From Macrocystis pyrifera (taxonomy: Eukaryota > Sar > Phaeophyceae > Laminariales > Laminariaceae), in the NCBI GenBank assembly GCA_031763025.1, contig JASSKH010000012.1, forward strand, positions 2,542,001 through 2,606,000: a DNA stretch of 64,000 bases. Reading direction: 5' to 3'. Shown one piece after another: positions 20,201-34,800 of this stretch; the stretch's first letter is position 1, and each line of letters opens with the position of its first letter. Position numbers and translations under genes: made by a program. The notes beneath the pieces are model-generated. The model had not been told where the DNA came from, made no database searches, and saw nothing but the letters and a program-made list of their open reading frames with translations.

Positions 20201-23200
20201 TTTTTTGCTGGGGCTGCAGCCCTAGCCAGGTCTCCAACGCTGACATCATGGCAACCACTGCTGTCGTTATGGTTGCTGCTGGTGGTGCTTCGTCCGCTGC
20301 TGATGCTGCGGTTGTTGTTGGTGCTATTGTCGGTGCTGATGCTGTTTGCTGCTGGTGTGCTCGGCAGTCGGATCTACGGACAAGATGACCCAAGAGATGT
20401 GGGTCTACGACGATTCGTCGGACAGCATCGTGAAGCGGATGGTGACGTACGTGCCCGGGCTGTACAAGATCTTTGACGAGATCATCGTGAACGCGGCGGA
20501 CAACAAGCAGCGCGACTCCAACATGTCCAAGCTGAAGGTGGGTGGTTGTTGTCGTGTTGTCATGTTGCAGTGAACGGTGGCTGATGGCTGGCGAAGTGTC
20601 TAGTGAAGCCGGTGTAAGACCTTTTTGATGCCTGGTACACAGCAGGAATATATGGGCTCTTATTTTGGATTCCGAAGGCTGGAATCGGATGACATTAAGA
20701 AACAGTGCGACTACAGCATGACCAAGCTGAAAGGTGGGTGGGCGTCACATTTTATTGTGGGCACGTGGGCTCTGTGTTCACCGCTAGTTTTCGCTGGGCG
20801 ACGGAGTAAGTCAGCTAAGGTCGTGTGTGCTCACTAAAACAGTACGCGTTGAGCCACAAATGCACCAGTCAGTTACAAGACACATCTCTCGTCAAATTAC
20901 AACAAACACCTAACTGTAGTACCTAGCCAACTAATGACTAGTCGGCAACGTTTTTCCAGGCTGTTTACAGCCCTATAATGGTAGTAATTATTTTACTGTT
21001 CTAGCGGCTGATGAGGAAGCCGGTATAGCTGGCGTTACTGGTAGACGTTATGAGTGTACTTTGGAAAACAATCGGATCGAGTTTTCGATTCCAACGTCGA
21101 TCAAGTTGGATATAGATCTACGATACTCCTTGCTTGCCCCTCGTGCGTGTTGTGCTCCAACGTTCTATTTGTACTTCTATGTGCGCAATCTACTGCTGTA
21201 TACGCGCCAACCTCGTGCTGTGTGAGCTAACCTCTTACTGTGTGTATCAATCTAGAGCTCTGTGTGCGCCAACCTGTGTGCGCCAACCTAGTTCTCTCCA
21301 CTGCCGCGCTGCTGGTACTAGCAGGGGCACCACTATGGATTGCGTTTTTTCAGTCCTGTCTTCCCGCACTATGGTAGCAAGATCTTGCGTGTAGTAGTTG
21401 CTCTTATTACGGAGGACCGTAGTAAATAGGACCAATTATTGTTAGTAAAAAAAGCAAAATATATAGGATTTGTGTACACCGTAGGTCCTATTTACTATGG
21501 CCCCCCGTAATAGTATGAACAAACTGGTCTGCTCGATGCCGATTCACTGACTTGCCATCGCCACCGTTGTTGCTGATGCTACTATTACGGGGGTACATAG
21601 TTAATAGGACCTATGGTATACATTAAAACCTACATATTTAACTACTTTTACTAACAAAATTTGGTCCCGTTAACTATGGACCCCCGTAATAGCTAGAGTT
21701 TACCACTTATTCCACACTACTTGGTATGGTTGACGCGCACTGTGCACGAGACGAAGATGACTCACCCAATGCATTGGCTGATTAGGTTAGGGTGAGGTTT
21801 AGTTGTGTTCGTATCGTCCATAGTGACCCTCTTTCGTAATCTTCGAAAAGTAAGTAGTCTGCCTTAAGTGGTAAATCTGCCGTCGCTGATGCCTTGGGAC
21901 AAACGCAGGTTACGGTCGACTCGGAGAACGGGTCCATTTCGGTGTGGAACGACGGGCAAGGCATCCCCATCCAAATGCACAAGGAGCACCACATGTATGT
22001 GCCCGAGCTCATCTTCGGAAACCTCTTGACCGGATCAAACTTCGACGACGACCAGAAGAAAACCACGGGAGGGAGGAACGGATTCGGCGCGAAGGTGTGA
22101 ATACAAAGATGTGAAACGGCTGGTATCTATCCTGCCGTATGTTGTAGTGGTAGTTTGCGGTTGAATCGCTGTTTTTGCATACCTTTTTCGTGCCTTCCCC
22201 TCGCGCGACCGTTTTAATCATGCGTGTAGGAGCAAATCGGGAACTAGCGGCGATACACCGCAATGCATTGTGATCTTAACTCTGTTACTTCATCTCGTCC
22301 GCTACAAGATAATGAACAAATTACTACAATGTAAACCTGACTTGTAGGCGGTCGGCCGGCCCTGACTGCGTTTCCGTCCAGGACGCGTTTGTTTCTCTCC
22401 TTCAACGTTTGCTGGTCAGAAGAGTCGGAGGGCAGAAAATGGAAGGCGTTTGACCGTGGGATCCCCTGTGTTGCGTATCGGTCCTGAGCTGCCATTGCGC
22501 TGCTTGGATTTGTGTTTGACTGACCTCGTGCGTTGCACATGTTTTTGGTCCGCTTCCTTGGCCTCCTTTCGGTGCCCGTTTTTTTGCGCTCAGCTTGCGA
22601 ACATCTACTCCACAGAGTTCGTTGTTGAGACGGCGGATGGGAAGGCGGGAAAGCACTATCGACAGGTCTTCCGGAACAACATGCAGGAGAAGGTAACGGT
22701 GGCGTTTCGCGGGAGTTCGTTTTCCTTTCGATACTGACGGCTATATATACATTTTTCCTTCTTGACGGCAGGTTGTGTTTTGGGAGCTGTTACGGTTTCA
22801 CGGGGTGTCGTCCTGTACGGGAGCGGTAACCGTCTGTCGGCTTCGCGCTTTGCGATCGTTTGATGAGCGTCCTCGCGATGGCTCGGCAGCCTCAACCCTT
22901 TTGGAACTGCAGCCCACCCACGTTTCGGCGAAAACATACTTGGACTTCCGTGCCACGGTCTTTCTCCGTTTTTGTTTCTGTTTTATGACTTTCACCTGTG
23001 CCAATACTTGACGGTTTCAACTTCCTCCCAGAGCGGTTTCAAAGTGAGACCTACTCTAGATGTACGCTCGTAAGCACTCGTGCGAGTTTGTTGTACCAGG
23101 TTTCACATGATATTTTTTCCTCAGTTGTGCATGGTGATCTACCCGTATCGATTACATTGGTACTCGTATCGCTTTTTCATCAAATCTGGGTTCGAAACTT

Positions 23201-25801
23201 GCACATCAGTGGTCGGCGTTGTCATTCGTTAGCTCTCACTCCTTGTTGCTCTGTCGGCTCGGACACGGGGCAGCATGATGCACAGTTTGCATTCTGGCGT
23301 TCTTGTCGGTTGTCCCCGGCATGTTCGGGCCGTGTCCATGTAGGCCGAAGATGTCAGGAGACAGCACTGCCACGCCTTCTCATGGACTGTAGGTTCCTCT
23401 CAATGTCCTTCAACGGACGTCAACCTATGATACTCTTGTACCGCATTGGAGGGTAATTTATACCCCATTTGGTACTCTGATTCGAATACGAAATGTGGAT
23501 TATGTCATCGGTCAGAAGGGAACTTTTGCACCATCGACCGTGAACTTTCTCCCTTGAGAAACATGCCTTCTGACATATTTGGTGTAGGCATCCGTTGTGC
23601 GCGGTTTTTGGCTCGCTTAACCGATCGAATTCTGCCGACGTGCTGGCTTTTTGCGTGCGTGGTGCAGGAGGAGCCTGTGATCGACGACGACTACGAAGGC
23701 CCGGACTTCACGTGCATCACGTTCAGCCCCGACTGGAAGAGGTTCCACATGGCCGGAATGGAGGCGGATACGATCGCGCTTCTTAGAAAGGTATGCACCT
23801 ATCATATATTGGTCTCACCATTGTTTTTGCCGTTCGCTGCAAGTGTGTCTGGTGGCAGTTTAGTTTTGGCGCTCCTGAAGGGGTTCACTCGGACTTTGCG
23901 TTGACCAGACGTGACGGCTAGTTATTACTTTGATGGCAAAAGTATGACGACCAACTGACTTCAGCGTTTTTTTCTGTCAGTAAACAACACACGCCGGCTC
24001 TATAAAACGGAGCGGGTCGGACGTAAAGGTGTGCGTAGAACTCCGCAAATTACCGGACGCAACACATGTCCAGCCTCAAACGAGCCAAGTCCGATGCGCT
24101 CTAGCAGAACTCCGCACATTGCGGGACGCAACAAAGCGTTTAACCTAGACAGCTTCTGACGTGTCGGCGACTTCAACTCGGCGGCTTCAACTCGGCCAAC
24201 TCACAGTGCTACTCCTTAGATTTCAAATTGTAGTTTTATTGCTGAGTCTCCCTTGGCGGTTTTCCGCCATTGGGCGAGCGTGCCGTTTACGGGCATCTAT
24301 GATCTGCTGTGTATGCTATATACGTATGGTCGGGCCGCCCGTAGCAATCGACTGGTAGCATGGACCTCGCCGTTGCTGTGTGCCCCGTGGCTCTGCCCGA
24401 AACCCGGTGCGCCGCGCGGACGACGGCATCCTGAACAATCGTGTGTGTGTGTTGTGGTAGTATTGGCGCTCTACCCTGCACCTGGTGAGGCGTTTTTGCA
24501 CAACTTTTGTTTCTTTATTATTTTTTTTTGTTTCACCACGGCACCACCTTTTGGGCAGTGCGCGCTTCGTGCACAAGACGTGCTGGTTGTATAGACTATT
24601 TTGCTACCCAACGGGAAGTAATTGTTGTGATCCGTGTGCACAACACAGAAGTGGGCGATATTGAATACCGGGTAGTTCTTTATCGGAGGTGGTAATGCTC
24701 TTTTTCCCTCGTACGTACTGGCACAAACTCGCAGGTCCTGAGCATGCTTCGCTGGGCCTGCGGCTTGAGCCGAAGCTCATTTGCCCCGCCTTGTCCGCTT
24801 CCCTCTTCTCCCATTAAATAACGGCCCGAAACACTCTTCGCGACAACATCAGTACCACCCCGTAGGTAGTGTCGGACCCTCTGCCACAATTCGTTTCTCG
24901 CCAATTCTCTTTTTTCCGAATTTTATCATTCTTCCGATTTTTTAGTTTGTTTTCCCCTCCGAATATGTTGGCCTTGACCGAACCAGCGCGTGTACGACAT
25001 GGCGGGGTGCATGGGAGGGTACGGAGGGGCTCGTATGAAGGTGTACCTGGACAAGAAACGCCTGCAGGTTTCGAACTTCAAGGACTACATGGGTATGTAC
25101 GACGGTATGGAGACTCCCGTCATTTTCGAGACGATCAACGATCGGTGGGAGGTGAGCCTTGCTGAGAGTAGGAAGTTGCGCTTGCGGAGCCGCCAAAGAA
25201 TATCACAAGAGCGGGTTGATTGTTGTGCCATTGGATTTTGACCCGCTTGTGTACTGTTGCATGCGAGCTTGTCCGTTTCCATTGTTGTCAAAGTTTGGAA
25301 GTGTAAGTTGCCGTTTATCTCAAGCTTGAAGTTACTGCGGATATTACTGTAGTATGCGGATATTGTGTACCAGGTGTATCTTTTGTAATTCGGACGGTTA
25401 TTTGTTCGTGTTCGGCTGTGTGTTTTGCAGCCCTTTATAGGCGTTGATCTTGTTCTTTTATTCTTTTCTCGCGTTTCTCCTCTTTTCCATTTCGGTCGCG
25501 ATATTTTTGTTGTGGCTCTTCCCCCTTCCCCCCTCTGCCTTCTTTCCTCTCCCTTCTCCCCTTCCTCATCTCCCTTCTTCTACTCATTTTGTTTGCTCCC
25601 GTCGTTGTCGTCCCCCGCTTCTTTATCCGCTTGCCCTGGTGGTGCCAGGTCGGCGTGGCCCTGAGCGCGGACAGCGTCTTCCAACAGGTTTCGTACGTCA
25701 ACGCCATCTGCACCATCAAAGGCGGCACGCACGTGGAGTGCGTGGCTAACCAGGTCATCACCAAGCTGCTGCCGGTGCTGAAGCGGAAGCACAAGGCTGA
25801 G
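17217..25801 (+). CDS. TOP2: Topoisomerase II exons 1-8: GHKL ATPase and start of transducer
   Basis: Exons 17217-17267, 18956-19094, 20368-20537, 21909-22094, 22594-22692, 23668-23790, 24987-25151 and 25649-25801 encode about residues 1-362. The Bergerat ATP-binding motifs are all present: IFDEIIVNAADNKQRD (catalytic Glu and Mg-binding Asn), WNDGQGIPI and GGRNGFGAKLANIYSTEF. Then come DFTCITFSPDWKRF, RVYDMAGCMGG and FQQVSYVNAICTIKGGTHV, the fold linking to the transducer. The N-terminal 40 residues are short, Gly/Lys-rich and variable. Every junction keeps phase. Exon 1 is only 17 codons; its start is the first ATG with a good context in the divergent gap. Confidence 0.93.
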
Positions 25802-28800
25802 GTGCGCCATTAATGTGTACGGAAGTGACCCCTCGATAGTGCTGGCTGCTCCGCTGTAGTGCCTGGGGCATCGCTTGACACCAATGAGATTGACCTGTGT
25901 GGCAGCGCGCAAAGTGGTCCCGATTGCCCGTATAGTGCCGGTATTGTTGACTGGCGACTACCGGCACTACTATGTACGAGATTTTTTCTTTTTCGTGATC
26001 ATTGTTCGTGTGACTTAGCATGTTCACTGAAAAAGTGAGGAGTGGGGGTAAAAATGAGCCGCGGCTTGGGACCGTCGGTCACTACCGTCAATCACTGATC
26101 ACATCGCGAGAGAACAAGGTCACCGTTGAACGCACCCGCTAATTGCTCTACCACACGCACCGATCAATCCAGCAATCGCGCCAATCACTGCGGGACAGAC
26201 CAAGACTCGTGCGACAAATCTACGTTTCAACGCTGGAAGCCGGCGACCCATAATTGCTGCTACGCGATTATGGACCAACCTCTTGATACCCGATTACAGC
26301 AGTATTGGCCCACCATGAAGAAAGGCCTAATCTGAGCAAGCCTTTTCGCCTTTTTATTGTGGTACTATCCTTGAACTACCGTGATCCTCCTAGAGCTGCA
26401 AACCGTTTTCCGAGACAACACCACTCAAATTCCAATCAGTGCGTCCTCAAAACGGGCCTGCAGTCTTGAAAGGGTTAAGAGTAGCCTATTGTGTAGGATT
26501 CAATGTGGTTCTCGCCGGTGAGCATAGTTAGTTTTCACCCGAAGTTGTTAGCGTCATTTACAGAAAGTGAGCCCATAGTTTTTTTTTAACGTTTATTCTT
26601 CGTGGGTCGATGCTGCTGTGTTTTTCTTTATTGACACCAGGTGAAGGGACACCTTGTGAAGAACCACCTTTGCGTGTTCGTGAACGGTCTCGTGGAGAAC
26701 CCCGCTTTCAATTCTCAGAGCAAGGAAGCGCTCACCTCGAAGGAGACGGCATTTGGCTCCGTGCCTAAGATCAGCGACGCCGGGCTCAAGACCCTAGAGA
26801 AGAGCGAGATCGTCGAGAGGTGATTTTTTTTTTAAACGTTGTCCAGAATACCGGTACGTAAACATTAGCCATCACAACGGGTACCACTCTGTTTCGATAT
26901 TCAAATACGATTTACGATCAATATGTTCACACTAAATCGAATTGAGCGTTATGTATATTTAAGGAGTGGTATGCTTCAAGGTCTTCACGTAAAAACAAAC
27001 TGTTTCGATTACTTACCCATTTTCGAGACCCAGACAGGAGAAGGGAGGGGGGGGGGGGGTTGTCTAAAACCAAGAAAAATAATTTTCAAGAAATGTTTGT
27101 TTTCTGCTTGGTTCAGTTTTGGGCAGGAATTCCACAGCACGTGCTTGTCCTTCAGAATGACGCTTTTTTAAGAGTGGTTGGGTGGGTGTTCAGTGTGTGT
27201 GGATTTTTTTTTTTCGCACACCCGTGGTTCTACTGCAGGAATGATGACGGAATCAGGTACCGAGCGAGTTCGAAGTACTGCTGAATTTTGCCCCCTAAAT
27301 AAACATGGGTGCCGTTGTGGAGGGGTTAAGCTTACAGCTTGAGATGTTTCCATTCGAGCGTTGCGTTTTAATAGATATGACTACCTTGCACCGTCGCGGT
27401 CTTGCCGGAACCAGGCAGGGTTGTTGCTTGAACAAGTCGCGAGACCTGTGCGCGGGTACGATGTCATCTGAAGCTTTTTTGTTTGTTTGTTCCTGCGGCT
27501 GCCGCTGCAGCCTCCACGTATTGGTACATACTCGTTTTCTGTTTTGATGGCGGAGACCGTGTAGCCATTTAGAAGAAACTGTTCCACGATCAAGATGTGT
27601 TTTCGACGTACTGCATAGAATACCTAATAAGAAAACGGTCAATGAAACTGGCGTGCTGAGATTTGCAGGGATTTATGAAACTCGGAAATCGTCACTTTGA
27701 AGTTTGTCCAGAACGCACCCATTCTCAAATACCAGTACGAAATTCAGCCTGATCCAGTCCTTCTGTTTCTGATTAGGCGTCCTGTACTGCGTGGCTGTAT
27801 ATTGCGAACGTGCTTGGGCGTGAGCGGGCAGAACAATTTCTACGTTCGCACTCACGCGTCGTGCTTGCGTTTTTAGCCTTGTCGTTGGTGCTTATTTTTA
27901 TTCTTCGGAGCGTTGCCTTTCCCTTTTTTCCCGACGATTGTAAATATATTACTTCGTTCGTAGGGAAAATTCCGGTGAGTTAGGTTTCCGGAATTCGGGC
28001 TATGAAACGGAAAACATACACCGTCGATAAAAAAGGACGAGCCGCAGTCGGAAAATATACCAGGTAAAATAGTAGCTACGATCGTATAGCCGCAAGGTCA
28101 TATATAAAACAGAACGTCACGTGGACACTATTAATACGATACTATGATGTGCCTCCGCGTTTGCGTTCAGGTCCACCCGCTTTCCGTTTTTTTTAAAACA
28201 CTCTACTGCAGGTGCAAAAGCAATCGTAACCAAATATGGGGTGTAACCGTGGGTGTGTATATACTACTTCATTGCTAAATATAGTGACCGTTTGGATGGA
28301 ACTTTTGTACAGAAACGTTTCTTAGTTTAAGAGACAGTAGTGGTATTTGATATAGGTCCATCGTGTGTTTTTATGACTGTGGTCCCCCGCAAATGTCAAG
28401 GGTAAGCACCACTCTAAGGATTCGTACGGGTCGTGTAGGTGCTGGGTGCTACGATCGATGTCGTTGGGCGGAGCTATAGGTTACGTTTCAGAAAAACGTA
28501 GTCAACGTGGAGGCGCGCGTGGTTACATGTAATACGCGTACGTACGCGTTTGGACTACCGCAGTGCCTCTTGTACACGAAGCGAACCGGCACAGCATAAA
28601 TGAATTCAATTTTCGGGCGGTGTTGGCTTGGTCGTGGTTTGATGAATGGAACGAGGGGTGGAATCTGTAATGTTGCTTGCAGAAGACTTGATATTTGTGC
28701 GTCGTGAAGTTTAGCTTGTGGTATCGTGGTCTATTGGTTTATGTTTAGTCTTACGATGCGTGGTAGTGTTTTTTTCCCCGTCATATTATTTGTGATATGA

Positions 28801-31800
28801 CAGTCGGGCGGGCTGCACATTGTCGAAGAACGTACTTCGTATAATCATATCATCAACGACAACATAAAACACCCGCATCACCACCCTCACGAAATAATAT
28901 TATCTGAAGACGTCTGCTCATTTTTTTTTATCGCGATTTGGCCATATCGTGTTTCTTACGCTGTACACGGTTTATTCCCTTCGCATGTACGTCGTTGTGA
29001 TCCTGCCAGAGTCCTGTCGTGGGCCAAGCACAAACAGAACCAACAGCTGAACAAGAAGTCCGGCAAAAAAAGCAGCAAGCTGGTGAGAACCATCAAGAGG
29101 CGCCTCGTCGCTTAAGGCCACGGGTTGTAGCGAGGAATATTTGCAGTTTCGAGTCTTGTTTGATACCAATCCGGCCAGGAACACGTGTAGTCCCCGTTTA
29201 CACGCTGTTGTGAACATGAAACAGGCATTGTGTACCGTACCAGACCAGAGTGATATTTCGGAAGTTGCTAGTGTTTTACCTTGATATTCGTGTCGCGGTT
29301 TTCCGAAAGGTGTGTCGTACCACTGCGGTTAGCCTATCGCGGTTTTCTGAACGGCCCGTGAAAGCGCTTGAGTAGTGTTGACGCTGTCTTGTCCCACACT
29401 GTTCGACGGGGAGTGTACGCAGTGCCGTCTGGTTAAACACTTGGCCCTGCCCGATGGTGCCGATATCCTCGAGTGATTGGCAGCTGTATGCCCTCAGAAT
29501 GATCGACAGCTGAATTGCCCTCAGGACGCTGGTAGTATGGTTCGGGCCTTTGCTCTCGCTCGTAGAATGAATATGCTCCCTAGTTCGCTAGAGTGGCAGT
29601 TAGTGTTGCCCGACACATGTGATCGCGCTGATTTTTTCGATTATTAGCTGCGTTTGCAAGTTGCCGGTCGAACGCGCGCTTCAGCGAGCCATAAACCACG
29701 CCTCCGTTGCCCTTGCGCCACACCCCGATGGTATGCCGGGATTCACTGTTGGGGATCTACTCGGTGTGTTCAGCGCCGGCCTGGTTTCGTGGTCTCAAAC
29801 CCATTTTTTTTTTCCCTTTATTTCTTTATATTGGTGTCAATCCCCTGTGCTGCCCTACGTGTGACCTTTTTCGTTCAGGTGTTGTTCGCTTTGTGAAACC
29901 TTTCTTCAAGACTCCGACAGATCATTTTTTTTTTTTTTTTCTTGTTCTTATCCTCCGGAAGATTGGTAAAAATATGGGTGAAGCTTACCACACTTACCCG
30001 TTCAATATCTAACGGATCCTCGATTTCCCGCTTGATGATCAATATTTTTTCGAGCAGATAAGTTCTCGAACTGTTTTGTCTGGCGCATGTGGCCACGCGG
30101 GACCCGTATGACCTGCCTGATCCACCAGTAGCACATGTTTCCTTGGTTTGAACTGCACTTCACAGATAGATCCTGCACGGCGTATCATGTCGCCAGGTAA
30201 TGATCTGTAGATGATCTAGATGGTGATGTGTCTGTCAGACGTGTGGATGGTGTGTTGGACCGATGTTCATTTTTTTTTTTACGTGCGCGCTTTATTTGTT
30301 GTGTTGTTTTTTTTTCTTTTGCCCACTCCGCCACGGCAGACTGGCATCACCAAGCTCGACGACGCCAACCATGCGGGAACCGCCAGGTCTCAGGTGCGGC
30401 GTATGTTGGACACGTGGGCCGTACCGGACGTGTTTTTTCTTGTTGGAATGTTGTTGACATCCTCCGATTTTTAGTCTGCAGCTCAACTCCATGGCGATCG
30501 TATATGAACTGGATAAGTAGTTCTTCGTATGTTGATGCTGGTTTTGATTTTAAGGTGAAGAGATGCGTTAATGTTTTGGTTCCCGTCGGCGCCCTTCCTT
30601 TTTCTCGGGGTGTGCATGTTCATGTGTGACAGAAAGATGAAGCTCATTCTGCAGATTGTCGGATTCCTTAAACAATAACAAGTGGTGTTTTATAAAAGTA
30701 TCGAAACTTTCGAACTTGCGGTATGTCACAGCGAACATGTTTGGCCTTCCACCCGCTGGCGTCGCCGAGTTTGCTTTGACTTAACACTCAACGAAAAACT
30801 TGGATTTATCAATTGTCGAAATCGTATTGATTTTTGTTTTTTTTCGCTTTTCGGTGTCGTACCGAACTCGATGCTGATATCGATATCCAACACTACCAAC
30901 AATATTTGCATATACCCGGTATATTTGCTTGAAGCCGTCGTCAGCGATGACCCTTCCGCGACTATGTATCCCCATCGGCTGTACGGACAGGACTGCACGC
31001 TGATCCTGACAGAGGGAGATTCTGCCAAGACGTTGGCCGTGTCCGGACTCGGTGTTGTTGGTCGAGACAGGTACGGGGTGTTCCCCCTCAAGGGTAAGCT
31101 GCTCAACGTGCGAGAGGCGACCTCCCCGCAGGTGCTCAAGAACGAGGAGATCCAGGTGAGCCAAGATGCCCGGGTGTGCCGGTTTAGACTGTGACGGAAG
31201 GCGGCTTAGACTTACCTTACGAGTAGTCGTGTGACTGACATATGTGTAGACTTTGCCACGAGGCAAATGCGAGATTTTTTACCCTGCTAGTACGAGTAGC
31301 TTATCGTACTACAGCGGTGGTCAGATCGGACACCCCCCTGACGAATGCCATACTGGAGCTGATTTTTGTTCGAAAACCGAGACGGTGCAAGCGCCGAGCG
31401 ATGTGTCTACGGAGATATCTCTACAAGATTTTTCGAGAGACACTTCTGTGTGTTTGGTGTTCGTTGTGTTGGTGCCCCCCCTTGCTTTCGAGGAACTCGG
31501 CCCTTAAATTCGTCACAGGGTGTGTGTTTTCGATCGCCCTTGTGATACGGTACGCTGTGCAGAGATTGGAGACCCCGTACGTGATGGCTGAATCAGATCG
31601 CCAAACAGGATAGACGGAAAGTGTAGAAACCGGAACAAAATTTGGTATCGTTAAATCAACCACGACAAACCAAGCATATGAAACAGCACTAGTGGCGGTA
31701 GCGCCGACCTCAAGTTTCGTGCGAGTCGTGTACCACGGCGTACCACTGGTATGCAAGCACGCCGCCGTATACACTTGTTTCATAGAAACACAGGGCGGCC

Positions 31801-34800
31801 CAAACTTTGTGCTCGGTCGTAAACGGGAGTATGACTGTTTGAGACTCTCAGAGGTAACCGGGATTCCATTCGCTGGCAGAATTTTGGTCCAGTACTTCGT
31901 CCATCACGGCGCAGGACGCCTGCTAGGACTTCGAGCAACTAAAGACGTCAGGTTGAGATTGACAGGAACGTGTGCAATTTCGGCAGTCGTTTTACTAAGG
32001 TTGCATGCGCAAATGCGTTTTTTTATGTTGTCCAACCACGACAAACCAATGGATCACAAGCCAGATACTTCTTTAGGTAGCATTCTGCCCCCCATCAACG
32101 GCACGCAGTTGGCGATAGTTACAGATGTCCATAAACGCTGGCACCCGCCCAGAGCTACTGCTCGGTAAGAGCAGATCGTCTCGGGAATACTCCCAGGCAA
32201 GGTGACATGAAACGTGTTTTGTTAGCATGCATGGTCCGATCATTATATTTTTTTTTTGGGTGCTGCCATGCATGGCTTCTTTTGTTGTTATGTGTGAACA
32301 GAACGTGGTGAAGATTTTGGGATTGAAGTTCAACCATGACTACCAAGACACGAAGAGCCTGAGGTACGGGCACCTGATGATCATGACCGATCAGGACCAC
32401 GATGGGAGCCACATCAAAGGTAAGAACAACATCATTTGTGCACATGTTTGCCTGATGCGATCAGTAAAATGCGCTTCTTGCGTAATAACTGTTTTTATAT
32501 CTCATAGCAGATGGTTGATGTAGGACGTAGCTGATCTTCATCGCGACCCATGGCCATTAGATTGAAATTTTCGCGGATGCTGGGAAGTACGCTGGCGATG
32601 TTTTTTTTTTTGCGCGTGAGCGTAGGCGTCGGGCTTGATTAGATGAAGATGATCAGTATTCACACCGACTAATTTGAGTGTTGCCCTCTGTGTGATGGTG
32701 CCTCTCTTGTGCCTGAGCATAATCGTCGGCGTTGAGTTAAAGATGTCCAAGGCTATTGTCACGAACCAATGTGCTTGTTGCTCTCCTTCGGATCGCTGTC
32801 TTTGTTTTTTTTGGTTACGGCAGGTTTGTTGATCAACTTCGTCCACCACTACTGGCCGTCTCTGCTCAAAATCGACGGCTTTCTCCAAGAGTTCATCACG
32901 CCGATCGTCAAGGTCTCGAAAGGTGAAAGCTCCCAGCCTTGACTTGTAGTTACCTGCGTTGCAGTGTATGCCGCGTCGTGTCGAAGGTCAGTGCGCTGTG
33001 CCGAACGGAATCATAGCGTGGTCACTGCTGTCTGTTTTCCCTACACGTTGGATCGTATGCCATGCGTTGACTCCGTTAATGCTGGCGATACCGACAAGGA
33101 TGCAAGGATGGGATGTTACCCTGTCGCCTCTGGAAGTTTTTTTTTTTAATCGATACGGTATGATTCAAATTTCGCCCACGTTTTTCGGGAACAAATTACT
33201 ACACAACATTAGAGTAACTAACGGGTGAAGCAGAACTTTCAGCTGAAGCGATTCTTCACACGGTTTTCGATAGTCGATGGGGAGGCTTTCGCTGCGACCT
33301 ACCGCCCTCATCAACGCGACCACCTTTCTCACATTTACTTCCAACCCTTTACGCAATGATTGTGCGTGGTGACGCCTGGTGGCGACGAACCCCAGGGCGC
33401 AACGAGCGTTCCTTCTACACGGTGCCAGAGTACAACACGTGGAAGGAGGGACACGCTAACGGCAAAGGATGGAACGCCAAATACTATAAGGTGATCATTT
33501 CGGTTTTTCAGAGAAATTTACGAGAAAAAAGTAAAAAGCCACAGTTGAAGATCAAGAATGTTTGGGTCTATACTGGCGTCACAGCTCCCGCAGATTATCA
33601 AAAGCAAAGCCCTTGGAGATTTTTGTCCGAAATTACGTGTGTGCGGGATTGCCTAGGCTTGTTATTGATGGTTGGTAGTCCGGTTTTTAGTGAACTTTAT
33701 TAATAGTTTCTAATTTTGTGACGTGCTCTGAGTCGTTCTCTTTTTTGTTGGCTTTTATACGTCCAGAACGTCGGCGGACCACGTTGTCTTATGCGAGATC
33801 ACCTACCAACAGAGTTTTTTTTTGTGTTTGTGTTTGTTGGTCTGGCAACCTCTGGGTCCAAAGAAGTGAAGAGGAACCGAGTGCACAGTAGGGTAGCTTC
33901 CGGAGGTTTTGAATTGAAGAACCACGTGCAAAAACATTTCGCTTTCTGTTGTTTCCTTTCATTTTGAACGCTTTAGGGTCTGGGAACCTCCACGGCAAAG
34001 GAGGCCAAGGAGTACTTCGCTGCGCTGGACACGCACCAGCTGGAGTTCGAGTGGAAGGATGACGCTAAGGACTCCGACCTGATCGACATGGCCTTCAGCA
34101 AGAAGAGAGGTCTGTTGAGAGTCGGCACAACAAAATAATAAAAGAATAGGGAAGGAGTGAAAGGGTTTTTACATCGTCCGTTGACGGTGGGAGATTGGGG
34201 ACCGTTTTTTTCTTATTTTGTTTGTCCACGGTTGTAGGGGTGGAGGGTTTTCGGGTTCTTCAAGTTGAATGTGGATACAACTCGTCAAGTCGCATTTTGA
34301 GTTTTTTTTTTCGCGCTTGTCATCTTGCCCTGTTTTTTTTTATCAAGTCGTAATATGTAACAGCGATTAATATACGAGTGGTCGAGGTAAAAGTTCAGTG
34401 AAATTTGAATGGTAGGGTAGATCTGATTAAGTTTGCCCTCCTGTTTTATGACTGGTGTTTGGTCCAACTTTAATGGCTGCAATTTATTAAAAGTAGGGTA
34501 CGAGATGTACGGTGCTTTATGCTCTTTACTGGTTCAACACGGGGACGATCGGCGTTTCGACGTGTTCGTGTATAGGGGTTGGACTTAGACCGCCGTTCGC
34601 ACTTCTGCAAGGACGTTTGCCTCGTGAGTATCTGCCTAACGAGTGCATTGGTGTATACATTCTATGACATCATCAGTCCGCGGGGACTATTTGATTCATG
34701 ATACGCGCACTATGGTGGAGTTGTGATCGTTTGCTTCTCGTGGAGTCGTTGGTAGAGTCTGTGTGGCGTCGTCGAGTTAGTGTGGCGCTGGTGGCGGAGA

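Noticed and set aside
22775-23011. Plus-strand frame continuing after topoisomerase exon 5
   Set aside because: No topoisomerase similarity. Exon 5 joins directly to 23668 in phase with conserved sequence on both sides.
31692-32168. Plus-strand frame of 158 codons in topoisomerase intron 12
   Set aside because: No domain, intronic position, and it overlaps a possible insertion with an end inside a flanking repeat. Chance openness is enough to explain it.
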